DNA of 64,000 nt from SB11 sp965249955 (GTDB lineage: Bacteria; Bacteroidota; Bacteroidia; UBA8524): NCBI GenBank assembly GCA_965249955.1, contig OZ252261.1:1736001-1800000 (forward strand), written 5' to 3'. The translations under genes and the position numbers were made by a program. This document shows positions 8,701 through 18,107 of the stretch, piece after piece. How positions within the stretch are numbered: position 1 is the first letter of the stretch; every line of letters begins with the position of its first letter. The notes under the pieces are model-generated. The model saw nothing but the letters and a program-made list of their open reading frames with translations, did no database searches and had not been told where the DNA came from.

Positions 8701-9324
8701 ATGCAAAAGAAAGTTTTATGGCTTGCACTTGCCTTAGTGTTGGCAAGTAGTTTAAAGGTGAATGCACAGTATTACAAACAAGACAGTACTTACAAGCGAT
8801 GGTTCGTAGGTAGCACTGTATTTTTAGTCGGTAATTTGGATAAAGTAAATCCCCCTGGCTTTGCTCAACTGAATTTAGGTTATCGTATTACAGGAAAAGA
8901 TGTTATTTCTCTTGAACTAATAACATGGAAACATGCTTGGCCACTTGGCATTAACCCTTTTTATAATGATAAATACGGAACGCCTGAAGAAAAATATCCC
9001 GGTTATATACGGGAATATGGAGCTGGTTTAGCTTATCAAAGGTATTTTTGGAAAGGACTTTACGCAGCAGTACACGCAACACCTATGTGGCAAACATTTA
9101 GGAATGAAAACGGCGATAAGGTGGGTAGTGGTTTCATTATATTCAACACTTATCGCATTGGCTATCACATTAAACTCTTTAAGGATAGGCTTTTTATAGA
9201 GCCATCTCTTGGTATTGCTGGTCGTCCTTTTTACACTGAAATGCCAAAAGGATTTAAAGAAAAAGATGACAAGTGGCCAAAATGGACACCTGAACCCGGG
9301 CTACATTTCGGATATAATTTTTAG
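8701..9324 (+). CDS. Outer-membrane-type protein, tandem paralogue 2
   Basis: 207 residues from ATG at 8701; in-frame GTG at 8635 lies in the duplicated spacer and is rejected. Signal peptide MQKKVLWLALALVLASSLKVNAQ. The mature chain parallels paralogue 1: QDSTYKRWFVGST, LNLGYRIT, HAWPLG, YQRYFWKGLYAAV, FIEPSLGIAG, and C-terminal HFGYNF ending in Phe. Divergence in the middle suggests the copies have drifted or specialised. It probably forms a small outer-membrane barrel; function unknown. The next gene starts 10 bp downstream and may be co-transcribed. Confidence 0.85.
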   Translation: MQKKVLWLALALVLASSLKVNAQYYKQDSTYKRWFVGSTVFLVGNLDKVNPPGFAQLNLGYRITGKDVISLELITWKHAWPLGINPFYNDKYGTPEEKYPGYIREYGAGLAYQRYFWKGLYAAVHATPMWQTFRNENGDKVGSGFIIFNTYRIGYHIKLFKDRLFIEPSLGIAGRPFYTEMPKGFKEKDDKWPKWTPEPGLHFGYNF

Positions 9325-9334
9325 TTAATAATTT

Positions 9335-9754
9335 ATGAATACACAAAAAACACTGGAAGACATTAAGGTCAATGTAAAACTGAAGCTTGCTACACTATGG
9401 GCGAGTTTAATGTTTCTAATTATCTATCTTGATTATTTCGCCTTATATATGCCAAAAGTTGTAGAAAATATTCTAATAGGGAGGGTGTTTGTATTTGATA
9501 TTACGCAAGGGTTTCTTATGGTAGCACTCGCCATAGTAACAATTCCGGCACTGATGATTTTTCTTTCTGTTGCCCTGCCGGCTAAAATAAATCGCTGGGC
9601 AAATATCATTATTGCGGCGGTAAATATTCCCTTAATTTTATTTAATTTGGTGGGAGAGGCTTGGGGGCACATGGTGTTTGGAGCTGTTGTTGAAGTCGTT
9701 CTTCTTTGCTTAATTATCTGTTATGCATGGAAATGGCCTCGTGTTGAAGCATAA
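9335..9754 (+). CDS. Small four-helix membrane protein (DUF6326-like)
   Basis: A 139-residue protein with four hydrophobic helices (about 20-40, 55-76, 84-104 and 110-132), a polar N-terminal tail and a short C-terminal KWPRVEA. The sequence LYMPKVVENILIG plus ITQGFLMVALAIVTIPALMI resembles the DUF6326 family as I remember it; I could not check this. It follows the outer-membrane paralogue by 10 bp, so co-transcription is likely. There are no catalytic motifs. Function unknown. Confidence 0.75.
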   Translation: MNTQKTLEDIKVNVKLKLATLWASLMFLIIYLDYFALYMPKVVENILIGRVFVFDITQGFLMVALAIVTIPALMIFLSVALPAKINRWANIIIAAVNIPLILFNLVGEAWGHMVFGAVVEVVLLCLIICYAWKWPRVEA

Positions 9755-9830
9755 AAAACAAAGGCATAAACAATGGGATAGCAACGCCCTTTTATGGGTA
9801 AAGTAAGTAGTTTTTAACCCATGAAAAGCT

Positions 9831-9852
9831 GGCTCGAGCGTCCGCTCGTGCC
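9831..9852. repeat. Imperfect palindrome, dispersed repeat copy
   Basis: Arms GGCTCGAGCG and CGCTCGTGCC flank a TC centre with one mismatch. The reverse complement (GGCACGAG-N-GGAC...) closely matches 47503-47524, so this is a repeat family present at least twice. It lies between the convergent membrane-protein and thioredoxin-like genes, and could act as a transcription end. Confidence 0.55.
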
Positions 9853-9900
9853 AAAAATAATAGAGTGTCCACTCGGTAATACGTGTAAGTCCTCGGTGTT

Positions 9901-10311
9901 TTAGTTTATCCAAGCCAAAAACGCGGTTTTATCCATATATCCCGATGATTTTTTTAGCACATTGCCTTGTGCATCTAAAAGCAAAAAGGTAGGTGTCGCC
10001 TGAACCTCGTACTTGCTTGCTAGTTTTTTGCCTTCTTCCGATTCTAAGTCAACAAGGGCAGTAGCAGTATTAGCTGCCAGTTCCTCGGTAACTTCCTTGT
10101 CGCTAAGTACATTGGCTTTAAATTTTTTACAACTGCCGCAATAGGTGGCGTATACCTCAACAAACACTTTTTGGTTGTTGGCAGCTGCATTAGCCAGTGT
10201 AGCCTCAAAAGAGGTTTCTTGTTGTTGTATGGTTGTTGTTTTTTGGGGCGGTTGTTGGTTGCAGGCCGCCAGTGCTATAACGGCAAATAATAGTGTAGCA
10301 ATTTTTTTCAT
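9901..10311 (-). CDS. Thioredoxin-like lipoprotein
   Basis: A 136-residue protein with lipoprotein signal MKKIATLLFAVIALAAC. A thioredoxin fold (~35-136) carries the redox motif YCGSCKKF, so the active site is CGSC rather than CGPC. The cis-Pro region is VQATPTFLLLD. It is likely anchored in the periplasm and may reduce or shuffle disulfides. The CGSC site and the family of thioredoxin_7-type single-domain proteins allow either role. It lies 52 bp downstream of the cupin gene on the same strand, so the two may form an operon. Confidence 0.88.
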   Translation of the reverse strand: MKKIATLLFAVIALAACNQQPPQKTTTIQQQETSFEATLANAAANNQKVFVEVYATYCGSCKKFKANVLSDKEVTEELAANTATALVDLESEEGKKLASKYEVQATPTFLLLDAQGNVLKKSSGYMDKTAFLAWIN

Positions 10312-10363
10312 AATTATTTATTTTGATAGTATGGGCGCAATATCTCTGCCGAAAGGGCAAAAA

Positions 10364-10732
10364 TCAAATTTTGTCCAATGTTTTTCTCGTTAAGTCCGAT
10401 TGATTGTTGTCGCCTGTATTTAAGGTGTTTGCAGGCTCAAACAGCATTATTTCGGCAGGTTTGTGTGCTACGGGTTTATGCTCTACTCCTTTGGGTATAA
10501 TTATAAAATCGCCCACGCTTAGGTGTATGGTTTCATCACGCAACTCCATATCAAAACTACCGCTTATTACAAAAAACATCTCGTCTTCGTGGTCGTGTTT
10601 ATGCCACACAAACTCGCCGCTTATTTTGGCTAGTTTTATGTGTTGCCCATTAAGCTCGCCTACTATACGCGGGTTCCAATAATCGCTAAACAGCGCTAGT
10701 TTCTCTTTAATATTTATTTTTTTGATACCCAT
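10364..10732 (-). CDS. Cupin-domain protein
   Basis: A 122-residue single small cupin barrel. Motif 1 gives the metal-binding set HKHDHEDEMFFVISG, and motif 2 is VGDFIIIPKGVEHKPVA. No signal peptide, so cytoplasmic. Proteins of this size and motif set are often of unknown function, with mannose-6-phosphate-isomerase-like or quercetinase-like folds. No substrate can be named. It is probably co-transcribed with the downstream thioredoxin-like gene (52 bp gap). Confidence 0.87.
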   Translation of the reverse strand: MGIKKINIKEKLALFSDYWNPRIVGELNGQHIKLAKISGEFVWHKHDHEDEMFFVISGSFDMELRDETIHLSVGDFIIIPKGVEHKPVAHKPAEIMLFEPANTLNTGDNNQSDLTRKTLDKI

Positions 10733-10781
10733 AAAGCGTATTGATAAAACGAAAATAGGGCTTTATAAGATGTTTTGCCGA

Positions 10782-13700
10782 TTAGTTTAATACGGTAACG
10801 TTGCCGTGCAAGTTGTAACGTTTGTTGTCTATCCCCTCAGCGTTTATAATGTATATGTACGCATCGTCTGGTACGGCTTCGCCTTTAAAAGTTCCGTCCC
10901 AAGTATCTTCAAGGCTATAACCGGTAAACAGTTTTTCGCCATAACGGTTAAATATCTGTATTTTATACGTTTTTATGTACGAGCCAACTACTACAAAGGT
11001 ATTGTTATGGCTATCGCCGTTGGGTGTAAAGGCGTTGGGCACAAACAGGCTCGAACGACCTTTTTCGCAATCGGTATTAGAGTAGCTTATTACTCCGTTA
11101 AAACTGGTTGCTTTTACACGATAACATATTTTAGGAAAATAGTTATAATCGCCTTCAGTGTCAATATAGTTGGTGTCTTTATCCGTCAGGTTGTTTACTC
11201 CTGCATCTACAAAACCTCCGCTACCCGTTTGGATTTCTAATTCGTATTTTTTCACCCCGTCATCCCAATGCTGGTAGGCGCTCCAATCCACCGTTATATT
11301 ATCATCAGCATTTATTCCCGTGCCTAGCAAAATGCTTTTGCCTATGTTGCTGGGCGCACTAATATCAGCGCAATAATCGGTACATTTTATTCGGTAATAA
11401 TAGCTTTGCTGGTGTACTTTTACGTCTTTATCCAAATAAGAAGGACAGCAATTTGGCGTTGAATACACTGCTTTATAGTTAACGCCATTGCTCGATTTTT
11501 CTAACGTAAATAACTCTATAGGGGTAACAGGTGCTGTTGGCGGAGCAAACTCAACCAATATGTTTTTATCGTCTTCTACCGTTGCTCTTATTATCGTGCC
11601 CGGCACTACGGTTTCTTTGTGCAACGGTCTTAATGCTATTGTATTTGAACGTGAAAACTGATGGTACAAGCTCAAAGTGTCTTCTTCAGCAAATACGTAA
11701 TACTTGTATACTACATCGCAAAAGGCACTACTATCGGTATAGGTAGTTTGTGTGCCTGCCACAAACCCTATTTTCTCAAAATTAGCTTTTCGGGGTTCTT
11801 TGCGGTATATGTGGTAAGTTTCTACCTTGTCCCACCCATCGTAGGCACTCCAAAACAAATGCGTAGCGTTGGTGTCGCTTGTTCCTTTTAATAAGATACT
11901 GGTATGTGCCCTACTATTGCGTTCGCTAGAAAACCTGTCGCAAATACTTTGGTTTACTACTTTGTAGGTATACGAGTTATTATCGGGGTTAACACTGTTA
12001 TCAATAAATACAGTATCGTTTAATGCGTTTATATACTTGTATATCTGCAACGGTTGCCCTGCAATTGCTTTGTATATAATGTAATTGCCAAAATCAGGGC
12101 GGGGGTAAACAGCAAAATCAAACCTAATAGAATTATCAGGCTCTACAGTTACCCTGTATGCCAAAGGTACAGGTGGCGGTATGGTATCGTATACCGTAAC
12201 TTTTTGGGGGTTAACAGCCGTATCTAAACAACCGTTGCTATCGGTAACTATAAGCGAAACATTATAAGTACCCGCCGTTTTATATTCTAATATTGGTGAT
12301 AAACCATTGGCCGTTCTTCCGTCGCCTAGGTGCCAAAGCCAATTTTGTATACCTGTACCCGATGTGCTTTTATCAATAGTGCTTATGCTATTGTCTATAC
12401 AAGCCGCTATACTGGTAAGCTCAAAATCAGCATTAAGGGGCATTATCTCTATACTTTGGGTTTTTGAACCCGTACAACCGTTTATACTTGTGGCTTCAAG
12501 TGTTATGTTGTGTGTGCCTGTAGTGGTAAACTTGTGTTGTGCATTAAAGCCTGCAACGGTATCGCCATTAGCAAAACGCCACACAAAAGTGGCGGGTGCT
12601 TGGGTATCGGTTTGGTTTATAAACTTAAAGTTATTGTATACACACTTGCCACTATCGGTAAACAACGGTACGGGCGATGGGTATACGAATATGGGCTTTG
12701 TGGGGTAAAATACGGTACAGCCTGCTGTATCTTCAAGCACCATATAAGGCTGATAAGTACCCGGACGGCTATACGAGTTTGCCAAATTATTGCCTGTTGT
12801 TATTACACCATCGCCAAAATCCCATTTTATAGAGTCGGTATTGGTGTTTTGTGCTTTAAAATTGACGGTAATAGGTGCACAGCCTCTATCTTTATCAATA
12901 TTAGGTGTGCCTCTAGGCCCACCTATTTTAATTTTTCCGGGTAAAAGTATCGAGTCGCTACACCCCGATGAATTAGAAATTTTATAGTATACATCGTAAT
13001 CGCCCGGATAAAAGAAGGTTTTTACAGGGCTTTTTATAATAGAGTTAGAGCCATCGCCAAAATCCCACGCCACATCAGATATTGTTGTGTTTTCAACAGT
13101 AGAGGCATCACTAAAGGTAGTTGCCAAAGGCGGGCAAGTGGTTTGGTCTTTATCTACTGTAAAACCAGCTTGCAGTTTACGTACCCGCACATTTATAACT
13201 TCTTTAACGGTATCGTAGCACCCCATAGCCGTATCACTAACTATAAGCTCAAAGTTGTGCGCTCCGCTTTGGGTAAAGGTGTATTTATTGCTTGGGGCAG
13301 TAAACGACAAAGTATCGTCTAATGTCCAATCAAATGTTACCGAACCAAAAGGCATTAATGCGGGTGAACTGTTGAAAAACGAAAGAACAGTATTGTTACA
13401 GTTAAACCGTGAGCTATTGGCAAACTGCGCAGTAACACTAGAAATAATTACCCTGTTTTTTTTAGATATGATGCACCCCGAAGTGTCTTCGGCTTGAAGC
13501 TCAACCTCAAGTCCCAAAACATTCATTCCATTAATCAGGTCTTTAAATGTATACTCTGCCGTATCCGTAGCTATTACATTAATAAGGTTGCCGTTTACCA
13601 ACCATTTAGCATTTTTTATTGCTCCTTGAGGGGCATTATAGATTAATTGTGAAGTAAGCGGAAAACAACCCCTATCAGGAACTACTTTGGCCTCTATTCC

Positions 13701-16088
13701 GTTCTTTTGCATCGCCACTGCATCACTATCAATATCAGTTGCTTTGCAACCAAACGCATCAACAATGGTAAGCCCAATATCGAATCTACCTGTATCGGGA
13801 AACAGCCTTACAAACGAATTACTGTTTGAGACTGGTGTACCGTTAATAGTCCATGTGAAATTAAAAGTAAATAATGGCCCTCTACTTGCATTTAAGTTTC
13901 TTGAGAAAAAAGTAATAGAATCGTTAGCACAGACTCCTTTTTTAGTTAAGCCAATATCGGCCACAAGGGGGTAAAGAATATCTATCTCGTATTCTTGGGT
14001 GTCTTTACAGCCATTTCCATTATTTGTTCCTTCTACCCACAGCTTGTGTTTTCCTGGGGTTAAAAAACGTTTAAAGCTGTTTTTTTCTGCAATAGGAACG
14101 CCGTCCAAACGCCAGTTTATTACATCAGCACCAAGTGAATGGTCGGTAAATACTATCGTGTCCAACTTGCAGTTATCTACAAAATAACTCACTTTAACAT
14201 CAGGAGGAAAAAACACTAAATATTTTTTCTTCTCCATAGTGTCGTAGCAACCGTTTACTACCGAAATGAGTCTTGCGTCTATCGAATCGGGAGAGGTTTT
14301 AAACTTGTGGTCTTTATAGTCAACAAACAACGGAGTATTCCCTTTAGTATACTTTGTTTGACCCACTTCCCATATAAAACTGTCTACCGTTAACACATTA
14401 AGGTTAGTGGTATTGGTAAACTTCACATGGCGCATATCTTGCTTGCAGCCTTGTGTAGGGTCGGCAAAAAAATCCGGATTTGCTTTGTCTCCCACAGCAA
14501 TAGAATCAAACTGAAGGCTATCTATACATCCTGCTGAATCTACTATAATAAGTTTTGGGGCGTATTTACCCACTTTGTTGTATGTATAACTAGGGTTTGT
14601 TTGGGTAGATGTTTTTCCGTCACCAAAATTCCAAAAGTAGCTTTTTATACCAAAAAACGAAGTGCTTAAATTGGTAAAATCAACCACCAGAGGCAAACAA
14701 CCCGATGAATCAGAAACCTCAAAATCGGCTTTGTGTGCTTTGTTTTTTATATAGTTGGTTTTGGTTTGTGTTACCTCGCAGCCATTGGCAAACTCTACCC
14801 TAAGCGATACCGTATACACCCCCGCCCACTTATACAATCGTGAGGGGTTTTGCTGGTTTGATACCCCGCTATCGCCAAAATCCCAATGCCACTTTGTAGC
14901 TCCAACAGTGTTGGCTGAAAACTTGAATGTGGTGGGGCTTTTGCAGCTTATAGAATCGGTACTGCTAAAATCAAAAACAGGTGTTTTTAAAACGGTAACG
15001 TAGTTTTTCTTTACTATTTTATCGTAGCAACCGTCAGGCGTACTTATCTCTAATGTTATATCGTATACACCGTCTTTTTGGTATTGATATATTGGGTTGG
15101 GGCTTACAATAGAGTCACCGTTTCCAAAATGCCAAACTTGTCTGGCATTTGAAGGGACGTTTTGACTTGAGTTGGTGAAAGAAACGACAAATGGAGCGCA
15201 GCCTGTTTTTTTAGGTAAATCAAAATCGGCTCTTATAGCTCCAATCTTTATAAAATCACTCTCTACCAGTGTTTTTTTACAATTCTGATTATCAGTAACC
15301 GTAAGGCTTACCGTATAATCTCCATACGTTTTATAAATGTTGCTTGGGTTTTGCTGTGTGGTTGAGCCTCCATCACCAAAATCCCATTGGTAGGTATATG
15401 TTTTACCTGATTGTGTTGGGGTTAAGTCTGTAAAATTTACTGTTTGCGGTACTTTACAAGCTGTGGTTACATTGGCCGAAAAGGCTACCGCAGGAACTTG
15501 ATTAATATTGATATAATTTGCCTGATTTATGGCGTTTTTACATCCTTTACTATCGGTTATTACTAAACTAACGGCAAAAGAACCCTTGGTTTTAAAACTG
15601 TGCGAGGGGCTTTGCTGCCCCGATTGGTTTCCATCGCCAAAGTTCCATGCCCACGATACTATTGGGTTAGAGGTTTGCACGCTATTGTCGGTAAAATCTA
15701 TAACCTCGCCTTCACAGCCTGTTTGCTTATTGGCACTAAAAGAGGCAACAGGGTTTGCAAACGCAGTTACAGCTATTGCCTTCTCAATACTATCTTTCTT
15801 GCCATTAACATCTGTAACAACCAGTTTTACGTTGTAACTACCTGCTTTGGTATAGGTGGCTCCGGGGTTTTGAAGTACTGAGTTATTGCCATTACCAAAA
15901 TCCCAATAATAACTGGCAATATTGCCTGTTGAAACATCACTAAAATTAACAATTACGGGTATACAGCCAACATTTTTATCTTGATTAAATGCCGCCGTAG
16001 GAGATTGTGATTTTGAGCTAAAGGGGAAACACATAAACAACCCAATAGTGGCAAGTAAAAGCCAATAATATTTTGATTGTTTTTGCAT
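10782..16088 (-). CDS. Giant PKD-repeat surface protein with gliding-type C-terminal domain
   Basis: A 1768-residue exported protein with a signal peptide at ~1-28 (ending SSKSQ). A long array of PKD domains (~30-1310) is recognisable by WDFGDG-type motifs: YYWDFGNGN, WAWNFGDGN, YQWDFGDGG, WHWDFGDSG, YFWNFGDGK, VAWDFGDGS, IKWDFGDGV and WLWHLGDGR, with more degenerate copies between. About four fibronectin-III-like domains follow (~1325-1660). The last ~90 residues are the gliding-motility-associated/CHU_C type (FVPNAFTPNGDSHNNTF, IFNRYGEKLF, DTWDGTFKGE, ending NVTVLN), a recognised T9SS-linked terminus. It should be a surface adhesin or filament; no enzymatic domain is visible. Monocistronic. 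Confidence 0.93.
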   Translation of the reverse strand: MQKQSKYYWLLLATIGLFMCFPFSSKSQSPTAAFNQDKNVGCIPVIVNFSDVSTGNIASYYWDFGNGNNSVLQNPGATYTKAGSYNVKLVVTDVNGKKDSIEKAIAVTAFANPVASFSANKQTGCEGEVIDFTDNSVQTSNPIVSWAWNFGDGNQSGQQSPSHSFKTKGSFAVSLVITDSKGCKNAINQANYININQVPAVAFSANVTTACKVPQTVNFTDLTPTQSGKTYTYQWDFGDGGSTTQQNPSNIYKTYGDYTVSLTVTDNQNCKKTLVESDFIKIGAIRADFDLPKKTGCAPFVVSFTNSSQNVPSNARQVWHFGNGDSIVSPNPIYQYQKDGVYDITLEISTPDGCYDKIVKKNYVTVLKTPVFDFSSTDSISCKSPTTFKFSANTVGATKWHWDFGDSGVSNQQNPSRLYKWAGVYTVSLRVEFANGCEVTQTKTNYIKNKAHKADFEVSDSSGCLPLVVDFTNLSTSFFGIKSYFWNFGDGKTSTQTNPSYTYNKVGKYAPKLIIVDSAGCIDSLQFDSIAVGDKANPDFFADPTQGCKQDMRHVKFTNTTNLNVLTVDSFIWEVGQTKYTKGNTPLFVDYKDHKFKTSPDSIDARLISVVNGCYDTMEKKKYLVFFPPDVKVSYFVDNCKLDTIVFTDHSLGADVINWRLDGVPIAEKNSFKRFLTPGKHKLWVEGTNNGNGCKDTQEYEIDILYPLVADIGLTKKGVCANDSITFFSRNLNASRGPLFTFNFTWTINGTPVSNSNSFVRLFPDTGRFDIGLTIVDAFGCKATDIDSDAVAMQKNGIEAKVVPDRGCFPLTSQLIYNAPQGAIKNAKWLVNGNLINVIATDTAEYTFKDLINGMNVLGLEVELQAEDTSGCIISKKNRVIISSVTAQFANSSRFNCNNTVLSFFNSSPALMPFGSVTFDWTLDDTLSFTAPSNKYTFTQSGAHNFELIVSDTAMGCYDTVKEVINVRVRKLQAGFTVDKDQTTCPPLATTFSDASTVENTTISDVAWDFGDGSNSIIKSPVKTFFYPGDYDVYYKISNSSGCSDSILLPGKIKIGGPRGTPNIDKDRGCAPITVNFKAQNTNTDSIKWDFGDGVITTGNNLANSYSRPGTYQPYMVLEDTAGCTVFYPTKPIFVYPSPVPLFTDSGKCVYNNFKFINQTDTQAPATFVWRFANGDTVAGFNAQHKFTTTGTHNITLEATSINGCTGSKTQSIEIMPLNADFELTSIAACIDNSISTIDKSTSGTGIQNWLWHLGDGRTANGLSPILEYKTAGTYNVSLIVTDSNGCLDTAVNPQKVTVYDTIPPPVPLAYRVTVEPDNSIRFDFAVYPRPDFGNYIIYKAIAGQPLQIYKYINALNDTVFIDNSVNPDNNSYTYKVVNQSICDRFSSERNSRAHTSILLKGTSDTNATHLFWSAYDGWDKVETYHIYRKEPRKANFEKIGFVAGTQTTYTDSSAFCDVVYKYYVFAEEDTLSLYHQFSRSNTIALRPLHKETVVPGTIIRATVEDDKNILVEFAPPTAPVTPIELFTLEKSSNGVNYKAVYSTPNCCPSYLDKDVKVHQQSYYYRIKCTDYCADISAPSNIGKSILLGTGINADDNITVDWSAYQHWDDGVKKYELEIQTGSGGFVDAGVNNLTDKDTNYIDTEGDYNYFPKICYRVKATSFNGVISYSNTDCEKGRSSLFVPNAFTPNGDSHNNTFVVVGSYIKTYKIQIFNRYGEKLFTGYSLEDTWDGTFKGEAVPDDAYIYIINAEGIDNKRYNLHGNVTVLN

Positions 16089-16246
16089 TTTTTACTACTT
16101 GTTGATAAGATTAGTAGCTACAAAGATGCTTACAAAAACACATTTGTTGCATAAACAAAGCGTTATTTTCGATTAAAAAAATTATTTAAGCAGTACTTAA
16201 ATAAAAATTCACTTAAAAATTTGTAAGAGAGAATTATATTAACCCA

Positions 16247-16780
16247 ATGAATGGTAATGTTTATTTTGAAGAAGTACATACCCACATAATGGGACACTTG
16301 CAAAGCGCAAAAACATCTATAAAGCTTGCCGTATCATGGCTTACTGATAAAGAGATTTTTAACCTTTTGACGGCAAAATTATCACAAGGTGTACACGTTA
16401 GCCTTGTTACTCGCAACGATTATTTGAACAACCATCCCGAAGCCTTGCCTTGGAATACTTTTATACACGGGGGAGGGAAATTGTACTTTTCGCAAAATGG
16501 TGAGCAACTGCACTACAAGTTTATTTTGGTTGACGATAATGCGGTGCTTTGCACATCATACAACCTTACGTGTTTTGCCAACGGGAACAACCGCGAAAAT
16601 GTGATGTTATTTACTGATGCTGATTTTGTAGCTCAGTTTGTAAAAGAGTTTAATTATTTAGTCAATTCTCTTCGCCCGCAAAGTTATGTCGAGCAGATAC
16701 AGCTTGAAGATGTTCACGAAGACTTGCACGGGTTTTATAACAGTACTGTTGCCAGTGATAAAGCAAAGCAACGGATATAA
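16247..16780 (+). CDS. Phospholipase D-like domain protein
   Basis: A 177-residue protein with one PLD-type half-site. The catalytic HxK run is HYKFILVDD, followed by TSYNLT and the downstream NRENVMLF typical of the second part of the motif. The N-terminus (HLQSAKTSIKLAVSWLTD) fits the fold's first strand and helix. There is no signal peptide. With one HKD motif the enzyme would need to dimerise, as in Nuc-type endonucleases. Cytoplasmic PLD-like proteins of this kind are often nucleases, but the substrate is unproven. It lies 49 bp before the AraC-type gene. Confidence 0.87.
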   Translation: MNGNVYFEEVHTHIMGHLQSAKTSIKLAVSWLTDKEIFNLLTAKLSQGVHVSLVTRNDYLNNHPEALPWNTFIHGGGKLYFSQNGEQLHYKFILVDDNAVLCTSYNLTCFANGNNRENVMLFTDADFVAQFVKEFNYLVNSLRPQSYVEQIQLEDVHEDLHGFYNSTVASDKAKQRI

Positions 16781-16828
16781 GCAAAGACAGATATATTTGC
16801 GGGTGTTTTTATAGAACACCAGTGTTGT

Positions 16829-17962
16829 ATGTTATATTTTGCGGGTATTATTATCACTTTTTTTCTAGCCTTTATTTTAATCAGCAAAAAAGACAAAAGT
16901 GAGGCAGATAAAATTTTAGGGGCTTGGCTTATTCTTATTGGCCTACATTTAATCATTTTTTACTTACACACCAGCAATAAGTATCTTCAGTTTCCCTATT
17001 TATTAGGGTTTGAGCTGCCTCTCCCCTTAATACATGGCCCATTTTTATACCTGTATTGTGCATCGCTTACCAAACAGCATTATAAAAAAGGGCTAAGGTT
17101 TCTTCATTTTCTTCCTTTTGTTTTAGGCTATTTGCCCTTTACAAAATTTTTCTTGTTACCTGTTGCCCATAAAATTTCAGTATACCAAAACAATGGTGCG
17201 GGGTATGCGGAAACATTATTGGTAATGTATGTTTTAATCAGTATATCAGGCATAGCTTATATTCTTCTTTCTTTACAATTATTAAACAGGCATAAAAAAA
17301 ACATTGTCAACCAGTTTTCGTACACCGAGAAAATTAATTTGACTTGGCTACGCTACTTAGTTTTGGGTTTAATAGTAATTTGGTTTGCAGTAATTTTTGG
17401 AAATGATGTTTCTGTTTTCACCTCGGTAGTGCTGTTTATTATTTTTATAGGGTATTTCGGTATCAAACAAATGGGCATTTTTACCCATACAGCACCTAGC
17501 ATTGGCGATTTAGAAGAAGCAGAATCTGACAAAGCAGTGCCTCCTACCCCGCTTGATGGTATTACGATTGAAAAATATACTAAGTCGGGCTTAGATAATG
17601 ATACTGCAAACAAGATACACCAACAGCTTACCGGTGTAATGCAAAGCCTCGGGTTGTATAAAAATCCTGAATTATCTTTGGGCAAACTATCGCAAGAATT
17701 GTCTGTTCCGCCCAATCAACTTTCGCAGGTGATAAACTCAAAAGAGCAAAAAAGTTTTTACGATTATATAAATCATCTTAGAGTTGACGCTTTTAAACAG
17801 TTAGTTGCCCAACCCGAAAATCAAAAATTTACTTTACTTGCCCTTGCCTACGAATGCGGTTTTAACTCAAAAGCCTCTTTCAACAGAAATTTTAAAAAAG
17901 TAACGGGTCTGTCGCCAACTGAATACTTAAAAAGCATTAACATTATGCTTACCGAAAAGTAA
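16829..17962 (+). CDS. Membrane-bound AraC-family transcriptional regulator
   Basis: A 377-residue protein with about seven hydrophobic helices in residues 1-215, then a cytoplasmic linker and a C-terminal AraC DNA-binding domain (~270-377). The two helix-turn-helix units are SLGKLSQELSVPPNQLSQVI and TLLALAYECGFNSKASFNR, followed by FKKVTGLSPTEYLK. This architecture is common in Bacteroidota, where the membrane part is thought to sense an envelope or external signal. Targets may include the lipoprotein hydrolase and outer-membrane genes immediately downstream. Confidence 0.92.
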   Translation: MLYFAGIIITFFLAFILISKKDKSEADKILGAWLILIGLHLIIFYLHTSNKYLQFPYLLGFELPLPLIHGPFLYLYCASLTKQHYKKGLRFLHFLPFVLGYLPFTKFFLLPVAHKISVYQNNGAGYAETLLVMYVLISISGIAYILLSLQLLNRHKKNIVNQFSYTEKINLTWLRYLVLGLIVIWFAVIFGNDVSVFTSVVLFIIFIGYFGIKQMGIFTHTAPSIGDLEEAESDKAVPPTPLDGITIEKYTKSGLDNDTANKIHQQLTGVMQSLGLYKNPELSLGKLSQELSVPPNQLSQVINSKEQKSFYDYINHLRVDAFKQLVAQPENQKFTLLALAYECGFNSKASFNRNFKKVTGLSPTEYLKSINIMLTEK

Positions 17963-18107
17963 AACTATTTTTCTTTTCACAAATAGTTAAAAACCAAAAG
18001 TATAAGCGGTTTTTTTTGCTGTGTCAAAATAGGTGTCATCCTACAAGATGAGACGACAGAAACCATGTATAGGCTCACCTTTGCAGAAATTTTTTATACA
18101 AACTGCA

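Noticed and set aside
10806..15881. Many open frames of 60-144 codons on the plus strand within the PKD gene
   Set aside because: They are antisense to a strongly supported 1768-codon gene, have no recognisable motifs or signal peptides, and arise from the repeated codon pattern of the PKD units.
18033..18107. Longer start for the lipoprotein hydrolase
   Set aside because: The additional 25 residues would place a charged segment in front of a clear lipoprotein signal beginning at 18108.
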